Of a DNA stretch of 14,476 bases, positions 1-5,930 are shown piece by piece. The translations under genes were made by a program, and so were the position numbers. This DNA is from Tethybacter castelli. GTDB taxonomy: Bacteria > Pseudomonadota > Gammaproteobacteria > Tethybacterales > Tethybacteraceae. Location of the stretch: positions 1-14,476 of the forward strand of contig JAZHEJ010000012.1 in NCBI GenBank assembly GCA_036679665.1, in the 5' to 3' direction. Under the pieces are notes generated by a model. That model had not been told where the DNA came from. It made no database searches and saw nothing but the letters and a program-made list of their open reading frames with translations. Within the stretch, counting starts at the first letter, position 1. Every line of letters starts with the position of its first letter.

Positions 1-77
1 GCTTTTGGCTGCGTCCACCACCGGATCTTCAGAATTTTCGTCGAGCGGATTTTGCCGCTTGATTTGGCCTAGCCGCG
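1..77. repeat. Exact 77-bp direct repeat, copy 1 (window edge)
   Basis: These 77 bases are identical to 352-428 inside valS, in the same orientation and offset by 351 bases. The match ends abruptly: position 78 is g where 429 is c. In valS the segment encodes part of the region before the C-terminal coiled coil, so this copy would be a detached valS fragment lying 46 bases beyond the valS stop. The repeat begins exactly at base 1, and 77 is a common de Bruijn k-mer length. It may therefore be an assembly-graph overlap at a contig end rather than a genomic duplication. The repeat is seen directly; its cause is inferred. Confidence 0.95.
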
Positions 78-123
78 GCACCGGTACGGTAAAAACGTTC
101 TTGCTTGACACCGTAAACGTCCC
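78..123 (-). other. Spacer downstream of valS with a weak dyad
   Basis: This is the 46-base stretch between the valS stop and the first repeat copy. It contains an inverted repeat, tacggt at 85-90 and accgta at 110-115, with a 19-base loop that itself holds the palindrome aacgtt. Read on the valS strand the dyad is not followed by a run of U, so I do not call it an intrinsic terminator. No other valS terminator is visible before the window ends. Confidence 0.25.
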
Positions 124-2889
124 CTAGCCGAAATTTGCGCGGCTAAGCCGCTCTAGCGCATCTAGCTGTTGCTTGGCACGGGCCAAGCGCTCAGCATGTT
201 CGTCCACCACTTGGCGCGGCGCGCGTTGCGCAAAATTTTGATCGGCCAGCTTGGCTTCTATCTTGCGACAATTTTCTTGGCCCAAGGTTATTTTTTCGGC
301 CAACCGTTGTTGCCAGCCGCTGCCGGCGGTGCCGAGCATCAAGCGCAAGCGGCTTTTGGCTGCGTCCACCACCGGATCTTCAGAATTTTCGTCGAGCGGA
401 TTTTGCCGCTTGATTTGGCCTAGCCGCGCCAACCGCGCCATATAACCGCTCATCGCGGCCAGCTGCTCAGAAGATGTTTCAAATCTGCAGTCAAGTTTCA
501 AACCCGGGTCGACTCCCAAACTGGTACGCAAACTACGCACCGCGCGCACCACCGCGACAAAGTCGCCGAGTATCGCTTCGGCTTCCGGATCGATTCGCCG
601 CGGATCACACACCGGATAGGCCGCGTTAATAATTAACGGTGCCGGATCCTGCGCCAACGGCGCCACCCAGCGCCACAATTCTTCGGTGATAAACGGAATC
701 AGCGGATGCGCCAGACGCAGTAAAGCGGCAAGCACGCGCGCCAAGGTTCGCCGACACGCCTCGGCGGCGGCACTATCGTGCGCCAAGGTTTCTTTGGCCA
801 GCTCAATGTACCAGCTGCAAAAATCATCGCGTAGCAATACCGTCAGCTCCTCCACCATCAGGTCGAAGCGAAAGGTGTCAAAATGACCGGCGATCTCCTT
901 TTCAGCGCGTTGCAAGCGACTGATAATCCAACGCTCCGCGATGCCAAGCTTCGCGTCCGCGTCGCCAAGCGGTCCTTGTTTGCACGCTTGGACCACAAAG
1001 CGACTCGCCTGCCATAGCTTGGTGCATAAGCGACGGTGGCCGTCAATGCGACCCAAATCAAAATTGATGCTCGGCCCGTGCGAGGCCAACGATGCGAAGG
1101 TAAGACGCAACGCGTCGGCGCCATGGGCGGCGATGCCCGCCGGATATTCAATGCGCGTGCGCCGCTCAACCTCCTTTTTCTTGCGTTCGTCAAGATCGGC
1201 CGACAGTCGCTTGGTCAGCAAAGCCTCAAGGCTGATGCCGTCAACAAGGTCGATCGGATCAAGTACGTTGCCGCGCGATTTGCTCATTTTCTGACCGTGG
1301 CGATCGCGTACCAGACCATGCATATACACCTTGCGAAACGGCGCGTCGCCGACTAAATGCATTGACATCATTACCATCCGCGCAACCCAGAAAAAGATGA
1401 TGTCATTGCCGGTTACCAACACCGAAGTCGGAAAATAATGGCGCAGATAAGCGTTGTTCGCATCCGGCCAACCCAACGTCGACAGCGGCCACAGCGCGGA
1501 AGAAAACCAAGTGTCGAGCACATCATCAACCTGGCGAAGCGGCCGCTCGTCGCCGGCTTTGGCGCGCGCGCCGGCGCTATCTTGCGCGACAAACAAATTG
1601 CCGTCGTCATCTTGCCAAGCCGGGATCCGATGGCCCCAGTCCACCTGACGTGAAATACACCAATCCTTGATGTCGTTCAGCCAGTTTTCATACACGGTCC
1701 GCCAACGCCCCGGGACAAATTCCAGTTTGCCGTCGCGCACCGCGTCAAGCGCCTTGGCGGCCAGAGGCGCCGCCTTAACATACCACTGATCGCTGATCAT
1801 CGGCTCAACCACGACTCCTGAACGTTCGCCGCGCGGCAACATGTAACGATGCGGTTCGGACTTTATCAACAGTCCTTGCGCTTTCAGATCGGCGACGATT
1901 TGCGCGCGGGCCTCGTAGCGATCCAAGCCGCGATACTCAGGCGGAGCGTTGTCGTTTAAATGAGCGGTCGGAGTCATCAAATTGATAACCGGAATATTTT
2001 TGTCCGGATGACGCATCATCACTTCGTAGTCGTTGAAATCATGCGCGGCGGTAATCTTCACGCAGCCGGTCCCGAATTGCGGATCAACATGAACGTCCTC
2101 GATAATCTCTATCGTGCGTTCGGTGCACGGCACACATACCCTGCGGCCTAAAAACCGCGCATAGCGCTCATCGCCGGGCGCGATCGCCAACGCGCCGTCG
2201 ACCAAGATCGTCTCAGGCCGCGTGGTGGCGATAATCATTCCGTCGTCTTGCCCGTCGGCAAACCGATAGCGCACGTGATAAAGCACCCCTTCTTCTTCCG
2301 CGCTGACCACTTCCAAGTCGGCCAGCGCGGTCAGCAACTTGGGATCCCAGTTAACCAACCGCTTGCCGCGATAAATCAGCCCTTCGTCATATAAGCGTAC
2401 AAACAAGTCGGTCACCGCCAAAGACAGCTTGGGATCCAAAGTGAAACACTCGCGCGACCAGTCGCACGAATCGCCCAACCGACGCATCTGCGCTCCAATC
2501 GCCGTTGCCGAGGTGTCTTTCCATTCAATCACCTTGGCCATGAATTCTTGGCGGCTAAGTTGATCCGGGTCAATCCCGGCGCCACGCAAGGCGCGCGTTA
2601 CCACGATATGGGTACCGACCCCGGCGTGGTCGGTGCCGGCCTGCCACAAAACGTCATTGCCAAGCATGCGCGCATGACGAATCAGCGCGTCCATGATCGT
2701 ATGCTGAAAAGCATGACCCATGTGCAACGAGCCGGTAACATTCGGCGGCGGCAACATAATGCAATAACTGTCGTTGCCCGGGCGCGGGGCTGAAGCGAAC
2801 GCGCAACGCTGTTCCCAGTGCGCGTAGATGCGCCGCTCAAGCACATCCGGATCGTACTGCGCCGCCAGCGGTTGTTCGGTAGAAGCCAT
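124..2889 (-). CDS. valS: Valine--tRNA ligase (ValRS), class Ia
   Basis: This cytoplasmic enzyme activates valine with ATP, charges tRNA-Val, and edits misactivated threonine. The product is 921 residues, slightly shorter than the roughly 950 of E. coli ValRS, and appears complete. Visible landmarks in order: the PPPNVTG segment with the HIGH-type motif HMGH at residues 56-59; the editing (CP1) domain with ATTRPET at 221-227 and an HDFNDYEV stretch near 283-290; the DVLDTWFSSALWP block near 456-468; KMSKS at 534-538; an anticodon-binding region; and a charged C-terminal coiled coil over about the last 65 residues. Two normally near-invariant spots differ: CISRQVDWGH (411-420), where most bacterial ValRS have QLWWGH, and GTDHAGVGTH (85-94), where GTDHAGIATQ is usual. 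The ATG at 2889 is the only sensible start, because the conserved N-terminus begins about ten residues later. It is transcribed away from ctaG. Residues encoded by 352-428 are repeated at the window edge. Confidence 0.97.
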   Translation of the reverse strand: MASTEQPLAAQYDPDVLERRIYAHWEQRCAFASAPRPGNDSYCIMLPPPNVTGSLHMGHAFQHTIMDALIRHARMLGNDVLWQAGTDHAGVGTHIVVTRALRGAGIDPDQLSRQEFMAKVIEWKDTSATAIGAQMRRLGDSCDWSRECFTLDPKLSLAVTDLFVRLYDEGLIYRGKRLVNWDPKLLTALADLEVVSAEEEGVLYHVRYRFADGQDDGMIIATTRPETILVDGALAIAPGDERYARFLGRRVCVPCTERTIEIIEDVHVDPQFGTGCVKITAAHDFNDYEVMMRHPDKNIPVINLMTPTAHLNDNAPPEYRGLDRYEARAQIVADLKAQGLLIKSEPHRYMLPRGERSGVVVEPMISDQWYVKAAPLAAKALDAVRDGKLEFVPGRWRTVYENWLNDIKDWCISRQVDWGHRIPAWQDDDGNLFVAQDSAGARAKAGDERPLRQVDDVLDTWFSSALWPLSTLGWPDANNAYLRHYFPTSVLVTGNDIIFFWVARMVMMSMHLVGDAPFRKVYMHGLVRDRHGQKMSKSRGNVLDPIDLVDGISLEALLTKRLSADLDERKKKEVERRTRIEYPAGIAAHGADALRLTFASLASHGPSINFDLGRIDGHRRLCTKLWQASRFVVQACKQGPLGDADAKLGIAERWIISRLQRAEKEIAGHFDTFRFDLMVEELTVLLRDDFCSWYIELAKETLAHDSAAAEACRRTLARVLAALLRLAHPLIPFITEELWRWVAPLAQDPAPLIINAAYPVCDPRRIDPEAEAILGDFVAVVRAVRSLRTSLGVDPGLKLDCRFETSSEQLAAMSGYMARLARLGQIKRQNPLDENSEDPVVDAAKSRLRLMLGTAGSGWQQRLAEKITLGQENCRKIEAKLADQNFAQRAPRQVVDEHAERLARAKQQLDALERLSRANFG
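352..428. repeat. Exact 77-bp direct repeat, copy 2 (inside valS)
   Basis: This is the intact partner of bases 1-77. It is in frame within valS, just upstream of the C-terminal coiled coil, and the reading frame continues normally on both sides. It is therefore the native copy. Confidence 0.95.
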
Positions 2890-2900
2890 TAAAATCTATG

Positions 2901-2929
2901 ATTATATTTTTTGTACGCCGTTGCGCCAA
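2901..2929 (-). promoter_or_regulatory. Sigma-70 promoter of valS
   Basis: On the minus strand, a -35 TTGGCG (2929-2924) is followed after exactly 17 bases by a perfect -10 TATAAT (2906-2901). The -10 ends 11 bases before the valS ATG, so transcription should begin around 2894 and leave a leader of only about 5 bases. No Shine-Dalgarno sequence is present or would fit. The AT-rich patch is shared with the opposite strand, where the ctaG promoter must also lie; TATGAT at 2897-2902 is a weak -10 candidate there. Confidence 0.75.
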
Positions 2930-2950
2930 TCCAATTACCGTGTAATCGCC

Positions 2951-3526
2951 ATGTCCCGTGTTGTCACCAGCTCCATGTTGCCCGTGCCGTGGCGTACCGC
3001 AACGGCGGTGTTTGCCGTAAGCGTGGCGATGTTCGCATTCGGTTACGCCATGGTACCTTTGTACTACACGCTGTGCAAAGCGCTGGGGATTGATACCGCC
3101 CAGCCGTGGGTTCTCGCCCAGACCGCGCCCGCGCCGCCGCGCCCGTTGCGGGTTGAATTTGACGCCAACTCGCACAACACGCTTGTTTCAATGGTGCCGG
3201 CCAAGCGCGTAACCGGGCTAACAACCGGTACGGCCTACAGCCTTACCTACGAAATCGCCAATCTGACCGATGAGCCGGTTCGCGGTTTGGCGGTACCTTC
3301 GTTCAGTCCCGCGCATGCGGCGCGCTGGTTTACCAAGCTGCAATGCTTTTGCTTCGCCGAACTTGTTTTGGAACCGCGCGAGACCTTGCGCGCTCCGGTA
3401 GTCTTTTTAGTTGAACAGGATATGCCTGACGAAATCGCCACCTTATCGCTGTCATACACGTTTTTCCCGCAAGGGCATCCGCAGGCGCATATCCACGACC
3501 ATGCCGGCGGTGGCGACGTTCATTGA
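2951..3526 (+). CDS. ctaG: Cytochrome c oxidase assembly protein CtaG/Cox11
   Basis: This membrane-anchored periplasmic copper chaperone inserts the CuB atom into subunit I of aa3-type cytochrome c oxidase. It has 191 residues, the usual family length. One N-terminal membrane span covers about residues 16-38 and is followed by a VPLYYTLCKALG stretch containing Cys42. The immunoglobulin-like periplasmic domain carries the family's copper-binding motif CFCF at 132-135. The frame stays open further upstream, but the ATG at 2951 gives the normal N-terminus; earlier ATGs would run back into valS. There is no clear Shine-Dalgarno sequence. An unusual feature is the His-rich tail after the conserved FFP: His at 176, 180, 182, 184 and 191. 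Cox11 proteins usually end near FFP or with an unremarkable tail. The DUF2970 gene and coxC follow on the same strand, as in many gammaproteobacteria, but coxB and coxA are not upstream. Confidence 0.95.
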   Translation: MSRVVTSSMLPVPWRTATAVFAVSVAMFAFGYAMVPLYYTLCKALGIDTAQPWVLAQTAPAPPRPLRVEFDANSHNTLVSMVPAKRVTGLTTGTAYSLTYEIANLTDEPVRGLAVPSFSPAHAARWFTKLQCFCFAELVLEPRETLRAPVVFLVEQDMPDEIATLSLSYTFFPQGHPQAHIHDHAGGGDVH

Positions 3527-3536
3527 CTTAATGCGC

Positions 3537-3563
3537 ATGACAGCACCTTGCAAAGCCTATAAT
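3537..3563 (+). promoter_or_regulatory. Possible internal promoter before the DUF2970 gene and coxC
   Basis: A perfect TATAAT at 3558-3563 lies between ctaG and the DUF2970 gene. The nearest -35-like hexamer is ATGACA (3537-3542, five of six matches), but the spacer is only 15 bases, so strength is doubtful. Initiation would fall near 3570, just before a nine-codon ORF (ATG 3572, stop TGA 3599-3601) that overlaps the DUF2970 start as ATGA. Confidence 0.3.
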
Positions 3564-3597
3564 TATCAAGCATGGCCACCTTTCACTTGGTTCTTAA

Positions 3598-3777
3598 ATG
3601 AGCATTTTGCGGGCGCTCGGCGCGGTTGCCAGCGGCATGTTCGGAGTAAGACGCAGCGATCGCGCGGCGACCGATTTCGCCCGCCTGCGTCCGTGGCATA
3701 TCGCCATCGCCGTGGTAATGTTAGTTGGTTGCTTCGTGCTCAGCCTGATTTTCCTTGCCCGCAATATCGCCAGCTAA
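3598..3777 (+). CDS. DUF2970 family small membrane protein of the cox cluster
   Basis: The product has 59 residues. The N-terminal half is basic and contains FGVRRSDRAATDF (residues 15-27) followed by ARLRPWHI. This matches the layout of DUF2970 proteins: a GVRK/R motif, a DF, an L-x-P, then one membrane span. The span here covers about residues 35-55. The family typically lies between ctaG and the subunit III gene in beta- and gammaproteobacteria, exactly as found here, and is presumed to help assemble or stabilise cytochrome oxidase; its biochemical role is unknown to me. The ATG is preceded by no Shine-Dalgarno sequence, but it overlaps the stop of a nine-codon upstream ORF. The stop lies 4 bases before the coxC start, suggesting translational coupling. 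The identification rests on motif pattern plus gene order. Confidence 0.85.
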   Translation: MSILRALGAVASGMFGVRRSDRAATDFARLRPWHIAIAVVMLVGCFVLSLIFLARNIAS

Positions 3778-3781
3778 CGTC

Positions 3782-4660
3782 ATGAGCGTATCTATCGATC
3801 CGTCCACGCCCCATTACGGCCACGAAGACTCTTACTTCGTCCCCAACCCCTCGCGCTGGCCGTTGCTTACTTCATTGGCCGCGACGATCGTGGTCGCGGG
3901 CTTGGCAATGTGGTTCAACGCTATCGCCGGCGGACTGATCGTTACCGTACTGGGACTGCTGTGGTTGTTCGGTTGCATGTATGGGTGGTGGCGCGACGTG
4001 ATCGGCGAGACCGCGAGCGGCTCATATAAAGTTTGGGAAGATATTTCATTCCGCTGGGGTATGACCTTGTTCATCATTTCTGAGGTAATGTTTTTTGCGG
4101 CGTTCTTCGGGGCGCTGTTTTACGCCCGCGGCGTATCCGTACCCGACTTGGCCACCGAGACTTCGCGCCTGATCTGGCCCGGCTTTGAAGCCACCTGGCC
4201 AACCATGGGCCCATTCCGGCAAGTAGATTTTGAAACCATTCCGGCGTTTGGAATACCGCTTCTGAACACGCTGGTATTGCTATTGTCCGGGGTTACGATC
4301 ACCATCGCGCACTGGGCTTTGCAACTGAACAAACGCGCGGCGCTCAATATATGGCTGGCGGCCACGGTAGTGCTCGGGATCATATTTTTAGCGCTGCAGG
4401 CCGGCGAGTACCTGCATGCTTACGCCGACTTGAACTTGCGCCTTGATTCAGGCATCTACGGCTCGACGTTCTTCTTGCTGACCGGCTTTCACGGTCTTCA
4501 CGTGACGATCGGCACTTTATCGCTTATTGTGATTTTGATACGTTGCATGAACGGTCATTTCAGTCCGGCCCGCCATTTTGGTTTTGAAGCGGTGGCTTGG
4601 TACTGGCATTTCGTTGATGTGGTTTGGCTAGGTTTGTTCATCATCGTTTACTGGTTATAG
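3782..4660 (+). CDS. coxC: Cytochrome c oxidase subunit III
   Basis: This integral inner-membrane subunit of the aa3-type haem-copper oxidase has 292 residues and seven predicted membrane spans. The conserved glutamate of the third span is in SEVMFFAAFFGALFYAR (Glu101), the segment that shapes the D-channel entrance region. Other family landmarks are FHGLHVTIG (236-244) and the C-terminal WYWHFVDVVWLGLF (273-286). The ATG at 3782 gives a standard N-terminus; an ATG nine codons earlier overlaps the DUF2970 gene and is less likely. It is the last gene of the oxidase run, followed by a 262-base gap. Subunits I and II are not in the window and must be encoded elsewhere. Confidence 0.97.
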   Translation: MSVSIDPSTPHYGHEDSYFVPNPSRWPLLTSLAATIVVAGLAMWFNAIAGGLIVTVLGLLWLFGCMYGWWRDVIGETASGSYKVWEDISFRWGMTLFIISEVMFFAAFFGALFYARGVSVPDLATETSRLIWPGFEATWPTMGPFRQVDFETIPAFGIPLLNTLVLLLSGVTITIAHWALQLNKRAALNIWLAATVVLGIIFLALQAGEYLHAYADLNLRLDSGIYGSTFFLLTGFHGLHVTIGTLSLIVILIRCMNGHFSPARHFGFEAVAWYWHFVDVVWLGLFIIVYWL

Positions 4661-4749
4661 GGTACGCAATCAATAACTTAACCACCTAACCGGGTTTTTC
4701 ACGGCTAGATTGGCCGAAGACGCGCATATCTGGTTGGCAGATCAGCCCA

Positions 4750-4860
4750 TAATTGTCAGATTTGGCTAAGGTGCTAGCAGACTTTACTTGCGCAGGCGCT
4801 TCATGTGACAATTAATCTTCCAACTGGCACCCTTAATCGACCCGCCAAACTTTTGCGGGT
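4750..4860. other. Inverted repeats in the coxC-rhodanese intergenic region
   Basis: The 262-base gap 4661-4922 has no ORF worth calling. It holds a perfect 9-bp inverted repeat, taattgtca at 4750-4758 and tgacaatta at 4806-4814, 47 bases apart, and a shorter hairpin, acccgc (4840-4845) with gcgggt (4855-4860). Neither is followed by a T-run, so neither is a convincing coxC terminator. The second lies about 35 bases upstream of the rhodanese -10 element, where an operator could sit. Confidence 0.4.
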
Positions 4861-4892
4861 TGAATTATCCAGCTAGGCCACTTATATTTATA

Positions 4893-4901
4893 TGGTATAA
4901 T
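4893..4901 (+). promoter_or_regulatory. Extended -10 promoter of the sulfur cassette
   Basis: TGGTATAAT is a perfect extended -10 (TG, one base, then TATAAT at 4896-4901). No recognisable -35 lies 16-18 bases upstream, which is typical of extended -10 promoters. Transcription should start near 4908 and give a leader of about 15 bases containing the ribosome binding site. Confidence 0.7.
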
Positions 4902-4911
4902 CGCATACGTT

Positions 4912-4917
4912 AAGGAG
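4912..4917 (+). promoter_or_regulatory. Strong Shine-Dalgarno site of the rhodanese gene
   Basis: AAGGAG ends 5 bases before the ATG at 4923 and fixes the start. Most other genes in the window lack such a site. Confidence 0.85.
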
Positions 4918-4922
4918 TTATT

Positions 4923-5894
4923 ATGACTATTAAACATAAAGAAATTATTCACAATGCCCGAAGGGCATTTTTGACCATTGCGGTACTGCTTACGGGCACC
5001 GTCGGCGCCGCACCGCTGGTTTCCACTGATTGGTTGCTTGCCAATCATGCTGACCGCAATGTGGTGGTGGTTGATCTGCGTTCGGCGGAAGATTATGCGA
5101 TCGGGCATATTCCCGGCGCGGTAAACGCTCCTTACGGCAAATTCGGCTGGCGCGAAACCGTTGACGACGTGGTTGGCATGTTGCCGCCGCTTGACGCTAT
5201 CAATGAAAGGATCGGTTCGCTGGGCATCAGTCCTGACAGCACCGTCATTCTGGTACCTTATGGCGACAGTTCCAGCGATGTCGGAGCGGCCACGAGAGTC
5301 TACTGGACTTTCAAGGTTCTCAACCACGATAAGGTATCGTTGCTTGACGGGGGTCAGCGCGCTTGGCGCTCGCAAGACCTTTATAGTCTGCAAAGTTCCG
5401 CCATCAATCCGGCACATGCCGGGCCTTACCCGGGTCAAGTCGATGAGCAGTTGGTTATTGATTCTGTCGCGTTGCTAGAGCAAATAGAAGATGGCGAAGT
5501 TCAACCGATCGATGCGCGGATTGACGAACAGTGGGAGGGTAAAACCAAACATCCGAAAGCTAAATCGGTCGGAGCGATTCCGACTTCGGTACGTCTGCCG
5601 CAGGCCGATTTGGTCGATCCTGACACCGGCCGCTTCGTCAGCTCCGAACAGGTCGTCGCGGTGGCTACCGCCAACGGCTGGTCGATCGACGGTTCAAAGC
5701 CTTTGGTTTCATACTGCAACACCGGACACTGGGCGTCGACCGCATGGTTCGCGCTTTCTGAAGTAGCCCAAGTGCCTGGAGTCAAACTTTACGACGGCTC
5801 AATGGTTGCTTGGACTCAAGACACTGATCGTCCGCTGATCAACATTCCTAATCGAATCGAACAGATCCTCGACACGCTTTCAGGCGATTCGTAA
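4923..5894 (+). CDS. Exported tandem-domain rhodanese (sulfurtransferase)
   Basis: The product has 323 residues. A basic N-terminus and hydrophobic stretch (about residues 13-30, ending GTVGAA) form a probable Sec signal peptide, so the protein should act in the periplasm. Two rhodanese domains follow, roughly residues 32-152 and 172-302. The first has the structural motifs VVVVDLRSAEDYAIGHIPGA and LLDGGQRAW, but its active-site loop (VPYGDSSSD, 111-119) lacks cysteine, so it is presumably non-catalytic. The second has YCNTGHWAS with Cys265, the only cysteine in the protein and the expected persulfide-forming residue. Such proteins move sulfane sulfur from thiosulfate or another donor to a thiol acceptor. 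The gene leads a cassette with a YeeE/YedE permease 36 bases downstream, a frequent pairing in sulfur-compound uptake. The catalytic class is confident; the natural donor and acceptor are not known. Confidence 0.92.
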   Translation: MTIKHKEIIHNARRAFLTIAVLLTGTVGAAPLVSTDWLLANHADRNVVVVDLRSAEDYAIGHIPGAVNAPYGKFGWRETVDDVVGMLPPLDAINERIGSLGISPDSTVILVPYGDSSSDVGAATRVYWTFKVLNHDKVSLLDGGQRAWRSQDLYSLQSSAINPAHAGPYPGQVDEQLVIDSVALLEQIEDGEVQPIDARIDEQWEGKTKHPKAKSVGAIPTSVRLPQADLVDPDTGRFVSSEQVVAVATANGWSIDGSKPLVSYCNTGHWASTAWFALSEVAQVPGVKLYDGSMVAWTQDTDRPLINIPNRIEQILDTLSGDS

Positions 5895-5910
5895 ACCTTG
5901 CGATTTGGCG

Positions 5911-5930
5911 TACTGTATTAAAACACAGTA
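5911..5930 (+). promoter_or_regulatory. Hairpin abutting the permease start codon
   Basis: TACTGT (5911-5916) and ACAGTA (5925-5930) form a 6-bp inverted repeat with an 8-base AT-rich loop. Its right arm ends directly at the ATG of the next gene. There is no Shine-Dalgarno sequence in between. It could be an RNA hairpin influencing initiation or a protein-binding dyad; sequence alone cannot separate these. Confidence 0.5.

Noticed and set aside
169..423. Plus-strand ORF of 84 codons, and several others opposite valS
   Set aside because: They lie antisense to valS, have no recognisable domain or start signal, and arise from the composition of the real gene.
2828..2950. Longer N-terminus for CtaG (start 2828)
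   Set aside because: It would overlap the valS coding start and its promoter and add 41 residues with no counterpart in Cox11; the ATG at 2951 gives the standard N-terminus.
4840..4860. Hairpin acccgc/gcgggt as a coxC terminator
   Set aside because: The stem is short, the T-rich stretch is in the loop rather than after the stem, and it lies 180 bases beyond the stop.
4833..5438. Minus-strand ORF of 201 codons opposite the rhodanese gene
   Set aside because: It overlaps a clear two-domain rhodanese with its own promoter and ribosome binding site, and shows no protein-like hydrophobic pattern or motif.
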